A stretch of DNA of 41,785 bases. It comes from Lachnospiraceae bacterium (GTDB lineage Bacteria; Bacillota; Clostridia; Lachnospirales; Lachnospiraceae). Shown here one piece after another: positions 1 to 7,845 of this stretch; position 1 is the stretch's first letter; every line of letters starts with the position of its first letter. Made by a program: the position numbers and the translations under genes. The stretch is taken from assembly GCA_017467845.1 (NCBI GenBank), contig JAFUKH010000027.1, forward strand, positions 1-41,785, written 5' to 3'. The notes under the pieces were generated by a model. It searched no databases, was not told the origin of the DNA, and saw only the letters and a list, made by a program, of their open reading frames with translations.

Positions 1-1218
1 ATGGATGTTACGGATACCCAGCGGCTGGAGCAGGAGAGTATGCTTGCTTTAAAAGAAGCATTTAATTCTGCGGAAGAGGCCAACCGCGCCAAAAGTGATT
101 TCCTTTCCAGAATGTCTCATGATATTCGTACTCCTCTCAATGCCATTACCGGTATGACCAATATTGCCAAGCTTCACTTGGAGGATAAGGAAAAGGTACA
201 GGACTGTCTTTCTAAGATTGAATCCTCCAGCGGACATTTGATTAATTTGGTCAATGAAGTGCTGGATATGAGTAAGATTGAAAGCGGTAAGATGTGTCTT
301 TCTGAGGAACCCTTTGATTTGTATGCTGTAATTGCTAATATCAGTAATATTATGAGTCAGCATGCGAATGCAAAGAATATTCTTTTTGAGATTCGTCAGG
401 AGAATATCCGTCATAATATGCTGCTTGGAGATGCTACCAGACTGGAGCAGCTGGTAATCAACATCTTGAGTAATGCGATTAAATTTACTCCGGCAGGGGG
501 AATCGTGGACGTTTTGGTGGAAGAGACGATTTCCATTGTAAAGGACTATGCGAAGTTTAAAATCGTATGTAAGGATACCGGAATCGGAATGGATGAAGAG
601 GCAGTTAAGAATGTGTTTGATCCTTTTTTCCGTGCCAAGAAGTCCTCAAATAAAGTGGAGGGAACCGGTCTGGGTATGTCCATAGCGAAAAATATTGCCA
701 ATATGATGAATGGTGATATTGATATTAAGAGTACACCAGGAGAGGGAACTTGTTTTCATGTGACTGTGTATCTGAAGAGACAGCCACAGCAAGCTAAGAT
801 AGAGACAAAGTCCGGAAAGGATGAGCCTATATGCGATTATTCTCATAAGCGGGCACTTATTGTAGAGGACAATGAACTCAATATGGAGATTGCAGAGACT
901 TTACTTGGTATGACCGGAATTCAGATTGAAACGGCGACGGATGGAAGCTATGGATATTATAAGGTACTGAATTCCCCGGAGAATTACTTTGATATTGTTT
1001 TTATGGATATTCAGATGCCCAATCTCAACGGTTATGAAAGTGCGTCTGCAATTCGTTCCATTAATCGTAGCGATATTAAGGCTTTGCCCATTATTGCAAT
1101 GTCGGCCGATGCTTTTGTAGAGGATATTAATAAAGCTAAGATAAACGGTATGAATGACCATATTTCAAAGCCTATTGATATGAACAAGTTATTAAAGGTT
1201 ATGCAGAAATACCTGTAG
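1..1218 (+). CDS. Hybrid histidine kinase with receiver domain (5' end probably outside window)
   Basis: Sensor kinase that would autophosphorylate and relay phosphate to its own receiver domain. The HisKA dimerisation helix carries His40 in SHDIRTPLN. The HATPase domain has the N-box around residues 151-162, the G1 box DTGIGM near 192 and the G2 box GTGLGMS near 221. A REC domain covers about 284-405, with acceptor Asp336 in FMDIQMP and the conserved Lys390. The first residues (DVTD) look like the end of a PAS domain leading into the linker helix. The window opens exactly on this codon, so the true start and the sensory part are probably upstream. No DNA-binding output domain is present. The HD-GYP gene follows 13 bp later, which suggests co-transcription and a link to c-di-GMP signalling. 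The kinase identity is firm; the ligand is unknown. Confidence 0.93.
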   Translation: MDVTDTQRLEQESMLALKEAFNSAEEANRAKSDFLSRMSHDIRTPLNAITGMTNIAKLHLEDKEKVQDCLSKIESSSGHLINLVNEVLDMSKIESGKMCLSEEPFDLYAVIANISNIMSQHANAKNILFEIRQENIRHNMLLGDATRLEQLVINILSNAIKFTPAGGIVDVLVEETISIVKDYAKFKIVCKDTGIGMDEEAVKNVFDPFFRAKKSSNKVEGTGLGMSIAKNIANMMNGDIDIKSTPGEGTCFHVTVYLKRQPQQAKIETKSGKDEPICDYSHKRALIVEDNELNMEIAETLLGMTGIQIETATDGSYGYYKVLNSPENYFDIVFMDIQMPNLNGYESASAIRSINRSDIKALPIIAMSADAFVEDINKAKINGMNDHISKPIDMNKLLKVMQKYL

Positions 1219-1231
1219 TAGGGGTGGATAT

Positions 1232-2434
1232 ATGAGAATAATTAGAAAACATGGATTTGCAGTATTATGTTTTATTGTGACATTCATTGCAATTCACTTT
1301 TCTTATAGGGAATTGGAAAAACAGGTAGAAAGGATGAATACTGAGGTCTTTACGGAGGGAATCAGTTTGGAGACAGGTGCAGATACTTCAAAGATTATAG
1401 AGGTGTCCGCATCGATTTCTCAGTCCTGGGATGACTATGATGATGAGGGGCATTCCTGTAAGGGAGGCCAATATGATTTCACAGTGACCAATAATTCCGA
1501 TAAACCTATTCAGAATTGGAAACTTGTTTTACATCTGCCTAAGGGTGGAGAAATTGATAGCTATTGGAGCGGGGAAATATTTAACGAGGATACGGAGATT
1601 ACTTTTGTACCGGGGGAGGAATCTAAGAAGATTTTACCGGGTACTACGGAATCTTTTGGATTCGTCATGTATTCCGGAGTGCTTCGAAGGATTCAGGAAT
1701 TTACCTTTTATGGAAGTTATGAGGTGAATCTTCAGGAGTTGGAAGAATATGAGAGACTTCTGGGGTGCTTTTACCTTTGGTCTGTATTAGCAGTGGTATA
1801 TGTTGTCTTTGAGGTGATGATGTATCGGGCTGAGAAGAAACGTGAGAATGATATGCGTATTATCATTGAGACAATGGAGACATTCTCTAATTTCATTGAT
1901 GCTAAGGATTCTTATACCAAGGGACATTCCAAACGAGTATCACAGTATACCAAGCATATGGCGAAGCGTTTTAAATATTCAAAGGAAGATATTACGAAAA
2001 TTGGATACATTGCCTTGATGCATGATTGTGGTAAAATTGGTATCCCGGACAGTGTATTGAATAAGCCGGGCGCTTTGAATCCGGATGAAAGAAAGGTTAT
2101 TGAAGAGCATACTAAGGTGGGCGGAAATATTCTGGAACATTACACTGCCATTGAAGGAATTAAGGAAGGGGCACTGTACCATCATGAGAGATACGACGGC
2201 GGCGGCTATCCGGAGGGCTTAAAAGGAGACGAAATACCTTTCGTTGCCCGTATGATTTGTGTTGCGGACTCTTTTGATGCCATGAATTCAGACAGATGCT
2301 ACCGTAAGCATCTTCCCAAAGAGGTAATCATCAAAGAACTGGAGAAAAACATGGGCAAGCAGTTTGATCCGGATGTTGCAAAATGCATGATTGACTTAAT
2401 TAATGAGGGTGTCATTCCCTGCGCAGACGATTAA
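1232..2434 (+). CDS. HD-GYP phosphodiesterase with extracellular CBM2-like domain
   Basis: Probable membrane-bound c-di-GMP phosphodiesterase. Order: membrane helix at about residues 8-24; an extracytoplasmic beta-rich segment (about 55-165) rich in Trp and Gly that resembles family 2 carbohydrate-binding modules, with QYDFTVTNNSDKPIQNWKL and a DSYWSG motif; a second helix (about 176-197); then an HD-GYP domain. The catalytic motifs are intact: His254-Asp255 in HDCGKIGIPD and HHERYDGGGYP at 317-327. The start follows GGGGTGG at a good distance. Having the CBM2-like module as the sensory domain between the two helices suggests that polysaccharide binding, or a CBM2-like fold of other function, controls c-di-GMP breakdown. 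That coupling is inference; the domain order is read from sequence. Confidence 0.9.
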   Translation: MRIIRKHGFAVLCFIVTFIAIHFSYRELEKQVERMNTEVFTEGISLETGADTSKIIEVSASISQSWDDYDDEGHSCKGGQYDFTVTNNSDKPIQNWKLVLHLPKGGEIDSYWSGEIFNEDTEITFVPGEESKKILPGTTESFGFVMYSGVLRRIQEFTFYGSYEVNLQELEEYERLLGCFYLWSVLAVVYVVFEVMMYRAEKKRENDMRIIIETMETFSNFIDAKDSYTKGHSKRVSQYTKHMAKRFKYSKEDITKIGYIALMHDCGKIGIPDSVLNKPGALNPDERKVIEEHTKVGGNILEHYTAIEGIKEGALYHHERYDGGGYPEGLKGDEIPFVARMICVADSFDAMNSDRCYRKHLPKEVIIKELEKNMGKQFDPDVAKCMIDLINEGVIPCADD

Positions 2435-2451
2435 CTACCATCTACTATAAT

Positions 2452-2534
2452 AAGGGGCTATTGCATGAAAGGCTCGCCCTCCGGGGATGTATTCCCCGGA
2501 AGGCGTGTTTGTTATGCAGTAGTCCCTTATTTTG
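2452..2534 (+). terminator. Long branched hairpin terminator after the HD-GYP gene
   Basis: An outer stem (2452-2466 with 2514-2528) pairs over 15 bp allowing two G-U pairs. It encloses a second GC-rich hairpin (CGCC and CCGGGGA pairing with TCCCCGG and GGCG). ATTTTGTC follows. The two-level structure is larger than a simple intrinsic terminator but sits where one is expected. Confidence 0.7.
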
Positions 2535-2646
2535 TCACTTTTTCTAAAAAGAAAATTAAATTCGACAAAAGTAGTACAAATGTCCAGAAAAATGTGCTAA
2601 CATAATCACCGAGTTTGATGTTGGCACTTGTGAAAGAGGAGATTCA

Positions 2647-3348
2647 ATGAGTTTTGTAAGCTTTGAAAATGTACAGAAGGTGTATAAGACCGGTGAAGTG
2701 GAGATTCCGGCATTGCATGATGTGAATTTTGAGATTGAACAGGGCGAGTTTTGTGTAATCGTAGGTGCATCCGGTGCAGGTAAGACAACGATTCTGAATA
2801 TTTTAGGTGGTATGGATACCTTGACATCAGGAAAGGTATACTTAGATGGTAATGAGATTTCTGCATATAATAAGAGACAATTGACCGCATATAGAAGACA
2901 TGATGTAGGATTTGTATTCCAGTTTTATAATCTGGTGCAGAATCTGACAGCTCTGGAAAATGTGGAGCTTGCGGCACAGATTTGTAAGGAGCCTCTGGAT
3001 GCAGCAGAGGTGCTGACGGAAGTGGGGCTTGGACATCGCCTGGGCAATTTCCCGGCACAGCTTTCCGGTGGTGAACAGCAGAGAGTGGCTATAGCAAGAG
3101 CTCTTGCGAAGAATCCCAAGCTTCTTCTCTGTGATGAGCCTACAGGTGCGCTGGATTATAATACAGGAAAGGCAGTTTTAAAGCTGCTGCAGGATACCTG
3201 CAGAGAGAAGGGAAAGACGGTGGTGGTAATCACTCATAACTCTGCCCTGACTGCTATGGCAGACCGCATCATTACCGTTAAGAGTGGAACTATTATGGAT
3301 ATGTATAAGAATGACAGGATTATTAAGGTAGAGGATTTGGAATGGTAA
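2647..3348 (+). CDS. ABC transporter ATP-binding protein, MacB/LolD type
   Basis: ATPase subunit that powers the FtsX-type permease encoded next. At 233 aa it has the usual length. Walker A is GASGAGKTT (40-48), the Q-loop is FVFQFYN, the signature is LSGGEQQR (139-146), and Walker B is LLLCDEP (159-165) followed by TGALD and the switch His in VITHN. SD GAAAGAGGAG lies just before the ATG. The last 7 bp overlap the permease start, so the two are translationally coupled. This subfamily drives mechanotransmission rather than classic import. The substrate is unknown. Confidence 0.95.
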   Translation: MSFVSFENVQKVYKTGEVEIPALHDVNFEIEQGEFCVIVGASGAGKTTILNILGGMDTLTSGKVYLDGNEISAYNKRQLTAYRRHDVGFVFQFYNLVQNLTALENVELAAQICKEPLDAAEVLTEVGLGHRLGNFPAQLSGGEQQRVAIARALAKNPKLLLCDEPTGALDYNTGKAVLKLLQDTCREKGKTVVVITHNSALTAMADRIITVKSGTIMDMYKNDRIIKVEDLEW

Positions 3349-6300
3349 AGACAACTCTTAGGGAAATACGTCAAAGTCTTGGACGTTATCTGGCCATTAT
3401 GGCAATCATTGCTCTGGGTGTTGGTTTCTTTGCCGGTCTTAAGGCTACTAAGCCGGGAATGGTAAATACGGTGGAGAACTACATGATAGAGCAGAAGCTG
3501 TATGATTACCGCTTGCTTTCTACAGTGGGATTTGAGCAGGAGGATATTGACTATCTTCAGGAATTTGCACCGGAGGCAGTTGTGGAGCCGTCCATTACAG
3601 TGGATGTGCTTGTGAATGACTTTAGCTCTGATAACGGCTTTGTATTAAAGACTCATAGTATTACAGAAGGGGTCAATGAGATTTCCCTAGCAGCGGGTCG
3701 CATGCCGGAAAATGCAAATGAATGTGTGGTGGATGCGGCTGTTTATAATGAGTCCGTGATCGGAAAGAAGTTGACTTTTTCACCTGATAATGAAGAGGAT
3801 ACGTTGGGTAGCTTTGCGTATAAAGAGTACAAAATAGTAGGTATTGCCAATTCGCCGTTATATATCCAGTTTGAGCGTGGCAATACCGCATTGGGAAACG
3901 GTACGGTTACCGGATTTGCGTACCTTTTGCCTGAAGGATATGATACAGAAGTTTTTACAGAGGTGTACGTAAAGCTGGATATTCCGGACTATCCTTTATA
4001 TGATGAGGAATATGAAGCTTATCTGGAATCTGTAGAGGAAGAATGGCAGACCGCACTTAATGCATGTGTGGAAAGACGTTATCAGGATTTGTTTGTGGAG
4101 CTTGAAGATGCCAAGGAAGAGTTCCGCAGAGAAAAGGCAGATGCGGAGAAGGAGCTTTTAGATGCCCAGATAGAGCTTGAGGATGCCGCAAAGGAAATGG
4201 AGGATGCGGAAAAAGAGCTGGAGGATGGCATAAAAGAGCTGGAGGATGGTAAGAAAAAGCTGGCAGATTCCAAGGCCGATCTGGAAGAGGCTGAAAAGAA
4301 AATCGCAGAAAATGAGGCACTTTTAGAAGAAAAGAAGGCTGAGCTGGAAGAAGGTAAGGCAGAATGGGAGGAAAATTATGCTCTGGTTATGGCCGGCTAT
4401 GATGAGTTGGACATGGCAGATATTGTGATTCAGTCTCAGGAGGCACTTCTTCTTTCGGGAAAGGTACAGCTTTTAGAAGTAGATATTCTTATGAATCAGA
4501 TGAGTGGTGTCTATGATATTTTGGGTCAGCTCATGTCTGAGGAGGATAAGGAAGAGTTAGAAGGTTCTCTGGCAGAAAGCGAGATGGGTCAGCAGCTCGG
4601 ACAGCTGGAGGAAGGCAAGGCAAAGGTACAAAGTGGTGAGGCTGCATTAAATAGTGCCAAGCAGCAGATGGCAGATGCCAGAAAAGAATTGGATGATGCC
4701 TACGCCCAGCTGATGGATGCCTATGATGAGATTTTAGAAGGGGAAGCTCAGCTGATAGAGGGTGAATTGAAGCTGACCACCGGAAAAAAGGAATTAGAGG
4801 ATGGTAAAGCCCAGCTTGCGGATGCTGAGAGGGAAATGGCTGATGCTGAAAAAGAACTTCTGGATGGTCAGAAGGAGCTGGAGGAAGGTAAGCTGGAATA
4901 TGCCGATGGATTAAAGGAATATGAGGATGGTGTAAAGGAGTTTGAGGAGGAGATTACGGATGCAGAAGCAGAAATAGCGGATGCGGAAGAGACACTTCGG
5001 ACCATGAAGGAGCCGGAAGGCTATATTTTAGACCGTAGAACCAATGTGGGATATGTGTGCTTTGAAAGTGATAGTGAAATTGTAGAGAATGTGGCAGATG
5101 TATTCCCGGTATTTTTCTTCCTGGTGGCTGCACTGGTGTGTATGACCACCATGAATCGAATGGTGGAAGAGCAGCGTACCCAGATTGGTACCTTCAAGGC
5201 ACTGGGGTATAGCGACGGTGTGATTATGGCCAAGTACCTGTTTTACTCCGGAAGCAGTGCCCTGATAGGTTGTTTGGCGGGATTTGTAATCGGCTGTCTG
5301 GGAATTCCGCGAGTAATTTGGATTGCATATCAGATGATGTATATTCAGATTCCGTTCAGAGACGTGTTTATGCCGGAAATGCTTATTTTCTCTGTAGTAG
5401 TTTCCCTTTTATGTTCTGCCGGTACCACCTATGTGTGCTGTAGAAGTGAGCTGAAGGAGGTGGCGGCTCAGCTGATGAGACCTAAGACTCCTAAGGCAGG
5501 TAAGAGAATCTTTTTGGAGAAGCTCCCTTTTATTTGGAAGAGGCTTGGCTTCTTACAGAAGGTATCCATTCGTAATGTATTTCGTTATAAGAGACGTTTC
5601 TTTATGATGGTAATCGGCATCAGCGGATGTACTGCACTGGTGCTGGCAGGTCTTGGCATGGAGAATTCAGTTGCGGATGTAGTTACGGATCAGTATGAGC
5701 AGATTCAGACCTATGATATGACGGTATCCTTTTCTGAAAATCTGGAGGGAGAGCTTCTTAAGGAGCTTCAGGAGATTTTGGAGGGAAAAACGGATATTTA
5801 TATGTCCTTTGCAGAGGGTTCTTATACAATCGAATTTGAAGAACAGAGTGATACCTTGACATTGGTGATTCCGGAGAATCCGGAGCATATGGCAGAGTTT
5901 TATAATCTGCATACATTGGAGAAAGAACCTATTTCTTTCCCGCAGGATGGAGGGATTATTATCACTCATTCCATGGCAGATAAGCTGGGAATTGAAATCG
6001 GAGATACCATTGAGCTTGTAAATGATGACAGAGACAGGATTTCAGCGGTAGTATCCGGCATTAACCGTAACTTCGTCTTTGATTATGCTTATATGACCAT
6101 GGGAACCTATGAAAAGGAAATGGGAGAGGCTGCAGAGTATAATACCTCTTACATTAAACTGTCTGAGGAATATCTGGATAGTGCCCACGAACTTTCTGCG
6201 GAGATTATGGACCTGGAGGAAGTAACCAGCGTTAATATCAGTGTGGATACCCAGGCTCGTTTCAGTAGTATGATGGGAAGCTTGGATTACATCGTACTTC

Positions 6301-6683
6301 TGGTAATTGGTTGTGCGGCGGCGCTTGCATTCATTGTACTATATAATCTGACCAACATTAATATCACAGAGCGTGTAAGAGAAATTGCCACCATTAAGGT
6401 ACTTGGATTTTATAGAAACGAGACTGCAAGCTACGTGTTTAGGGAGAATCTTATCCTGACGGCAGTGGGAGCCTTTGTGGGACTTGCGCTGGGAAAGATT
6501 TTACATGCCTTTGTTATGAGTTGTATTAAGGTAGATATGGTTTCCTTTGATGTGAAGATTAATCCGGAAAGTTATGTATATGCGGTGGTTTTAACTTTTG
6601 TATTTGCATTCTGTGTCAATAAAATGATGAATAAAAAGCTGGAAGATATCAGCATGACGGAATCCTTAAAATCCGTGGATTAA
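3342..6683 (+). CDS. FtsX-type ABC transporter permease with long extracellular coiled coil
   Basis: Membrane subunit of the ABC system, 1113 aa. There is an N-terminal membrane helix (about 17-37), then a large extracytoplasmic part, a first FtsX core with three helices (about residues 585-705), a second periplasmic-type domain, and a final three-helix FtsX core (about 985-1095). Residues of about 247-350 and 420-590 are near-perfect heptads (units such as AEKELED, GKKELED), separated by a non-heptad hinge. This predicts a long antiparallel coiled-coil hairpin standing off the membrane. Similar MacB/FtsX-class proteins transmit ATP-driven motion to extracellular partners; that role here is inference. 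The gene overlaps the ATPase gene and is followed by a clear terminator. Confidence 0.92.
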   Translation: MVKTTLREIRQSLGRYLAIMAIIALGVGFFAGLKATKPGMVNTVENYMIEQKLYDYRLLSTVGFEQEDIDYLQEFAPEAVVEPSITVDVLVNDFSSDNGFVLKTHSITEGVNEISLAAGRMPENANECVVDAAVYNESVIGKKLTFSPDNEEDTLGSFAYKEYKIVGIANSPLYIQFERGNTALGNGTVTGFAYLLPEGYDTEVFTEVYVKLDIPDYPLYDEEYEAYLESVEEEWQTALNACVERRYQDLFVELEDAKEEFRREKADAEKELLDAQIELEDAAKEMEDAEKELEDGIKELEDGKKKLADSKADLEEAEKKIAENEALLEEKKAELEEGKAEWEENYALVMAGYDELDMADIVIQSQEALLLSGKVQLLEVDILMNQMSGVYDILGQLMSEEDKEELEGSLAESEMGQQLGQLEEGKAKVQSGEAALNSAKQQMADARKELDDAYAQLMDAYDEILEGEAQLIEGELKLTTGKKELEDGKAQLADAEREMADAEKELLDGQKELEEGKLEYADGLKEYEDGVKEFEEEITDAEAEIADAEETLRTMKEPEGYILDRRTNVGYVCFESDSEIVENVADVFPVFFFLVAALVCMTTMNRMVEEQRTQIGTFKALGYSDGVIMAKYLFYSGSSALIGCLAGFVIGCLGIPRVIWIAYQMMYIQIPFRDVFMPEMLIFSVVVSLLCSAGTTYVCCRSELKEVAAQLMRPKTPKAGKRIFLEKLPFIWKRLGFLQKVSIRNVFRYKRRFFMMVIGISGCTALVLAGLGMENSVADVVTDQYEQIQTYDMTVSFSENLEGELLKELQEILEGKTDIYMSFAEGSYTIEFEEQSDTLTLVIPENPEHMAEFYNLHTLEKEPISFPQDGGIIITHSMADKLGIEIGDTIELVNDDRDRISAVVSGINRNFVFDYAYMTMGTYEKEMGEAAEYNTSYIKLSEEYLDSAHELSAEIMDLEEVTSVNISVDTQARFSSMMGSLDYIVLLVIGCAAALAFIVLYNLTNINITERVREIATIKVLGFYRNETASYVFRENLILTAVGAFVGLALGKILHAFVMSCIKVDMVSFDVKINPESYVYAVVLTFVFAFCVNKMMNKKLEDISMTESLKSVD

Positions 6684-6701
6684 TAGTTTTCTGTTATACT
6701 G

Positions 6702-6736
6702 GGGTAACGTGCAAAAATATGCACGTTATCCTTTTT
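6702..6736 (+). terminator. Intrinsic terminator of the ABC/FtsX operon
   Basis: A 12-bp stem (GGGTAACGTGCA with TGCACGTTATCC, one G-U pair) around a 6-nt loop, followed by a run of T residues, begins 18 bp after the permease stop. Confidence 0.9.
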
Positions 6737-6748
6737 TATTTGGATAAA

Positions 6749-6776
6749 TTGTTACTACAATTTCTTTTCCTACTAT
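6749..6776 (+). promoter_or_regulatory. Possible sigma-A promoter for the CPBP protease gene
   Basis: TTGTTA (6749-6754) and TACTAT (6771-6776) are separated by 16 bp, about 48 bp before the start codon and just after the preceding terminator. The match is moderate; neighbouring TATGCT/TATTAT could also serve as -10. Confidence 0.35.
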
Positions 6777-6823
6777 GCTATTATATTACTGTAACTGATT
6801 AAACTTAAAAAGGGGAGAAACAA

Positions 6824-7705
6824 ATGAAAGAAAAGAAATTAAAATTCAGTGGACTTATTATGTGTCTGGTAGTGCTTCTGATTTCAGTAGTACTTCAATT
6901 TGTGGGAGGAGTATTGGGGGCACTTCCTTCCAGCATTATGTTAGGTATTGAGATTGCGCAGCAGGGAATCACCGATATGGAAGTGATTAATCAGATGTCT
7001 GCGGAAGCAACTGCCAGTGCAATCGAATTGGGTGTTGTAGTGGCACACCTTTTGATTATTCTTACCTTCGGTCTCTGGTACGGACTTGGTATCCGTAAGA
7101 AGATTCAGACTTCTATCTTGGGTGAAGTTTTTAATGCGAAGAACATCGGTGTTACATTACTGATGGCAGTATCTATTTGCTTTGCTGTGAATTTTGGTAT
7201 GGAAGTAGCAGTGTATGTGATTCCGGAATCTATTGTAGAGAGTTACGTTGAAATGATGGAGATGGCCGGATTTGGAGAAAGTCTTCTTACTACCATTGCT
7301 GCCGTATGCTTAGCACCTATCGGTGAAGAACTGGTATACCGCGGAACCTGCATGTATTTTGCAGAGAAGTTTGTGGGTGGCTTAAGTAAGAATAAAGCAT
7401 TCTGGATTGCTAATGTGATTCAGGCACTGGGATTTGGTGTTTTCCATATGAATATTATTCAGGGAACCTATGCATTCTTAATGGGGCTTTGCCTTGGCTA
7501 TCTTGTGAAGCGTTACAAGAGCATTATTCCGGCTATGATTGCACACTGCGTGATCAATGCATGCTCCAGCTTTTTATGGACTCCGGTTTATAATGTAATG
7601 CCGCAGTCAACCTTGGTATTCGGTATTTGTACCGTTGCATGTCTTGCAGTTACTGCCTTAGCTTTTAAACTTGGTGGAAATCCTATCACTGAGCAGGAAG
7701 CTTAA
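6824..7705 (+). CDS. CPBP-family intramembrane metalloprotease
   Basis: Polytopic membrane protein of 293 aa in the CAAX-protease/bacteriocin-processing (Abi) family. The three conserved motifs are present: EE-V-YRG (Glu168, Glu169, Arg173), GVFH (His208) and HCVIN (His241, Asn245). These form the predicted metal and catalytic site inside the membrane. About eight hydrophobic helices are visible. The start follows AAGGGGAGAAACAA, a good ribosome site. The gene stands alone between two terminators. In Gram-positive bacteria such proteins process or protect against peptides, or serve housekeeping roles; no bacteriocin gene is visible nearby, so the substrate is unknown. Confidence 0.92.
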   Translation: MKEKKLKFSGLIMCLVVLLISVVLQFVGGVLGALPSSIMLGIEIAQQGITDMEVINQMSAEATASAIELGVVVAHLLIILTFGLWYGLGIRKKIQTSILGEVFNAKNIGVTLLMAVSICFAVNFGMEVAVYVIPESIVESYVEMMEMAGFGESLLTTIAAVCLAPIGEELVYRGTCMYFAEKFVGGLSKNKAFWIANVIQALGFGVFHMNIIQGTYAFLMGLCLGYLVKRYKSIIPAMIAHCVINACSSFLWTPVYNVMPQSTLVFGICTVACLAVTALAFKLGGNPITEQEA

Positions 7706-7716
7706 TATGTATCCGT

Positions 7717-7767
7717 CACCTTAAGAATTCTTAACCAGTTTTAAAGAATTCTTAAGGTGTTTTTTTA
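7717..7767 (+). terminator. Intrinsic terminator after the CPBP gene
   Basis: A perfect 16-bp stem (CACCTTAAGAATTCTT and its complement at 7744-7759) with an 11-nt loop is followed by eight T residues. Confidence 0.95.
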
Positions 7768-7775
7768 TACAAGTG

Positions 7776-7804
7776 GTGATATCATTTCATTAGGCCAATA
7801 TATT
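7776..7804 (+). promoter_or_regulatory. Possible promoter of the hybrid transporter operon
   Basis: GTGATA (7776-7781) and TATATT (7799-7804) are spaced by 17 bp, immediately downstream of a terminator and upstream of the first lipoprotein gene. It is the only reasonable sigma-A-like pair there; the -35 is weak. Confidence 0.4.
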
Positions 7805-7845
7805 AGCTTATTAAAGTGAAAGGTGAGGAGAGAAAAGTAAGAGAT

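Noticed and set aside
4057-4320. Minus-strand ORFs rich in Pro, Ser and His inside the permease gene
   Set aside because: They are the reverse reading of GAG/GAA-rich heptad codons of the coiled coil.
4140-4990. Short repeated DNA units resembling a tandem repeat array
   Set aside because: The units are protein heptads with varying codons; there is no constant repeat and spacer, so it is not a CRISPR or satellite array.
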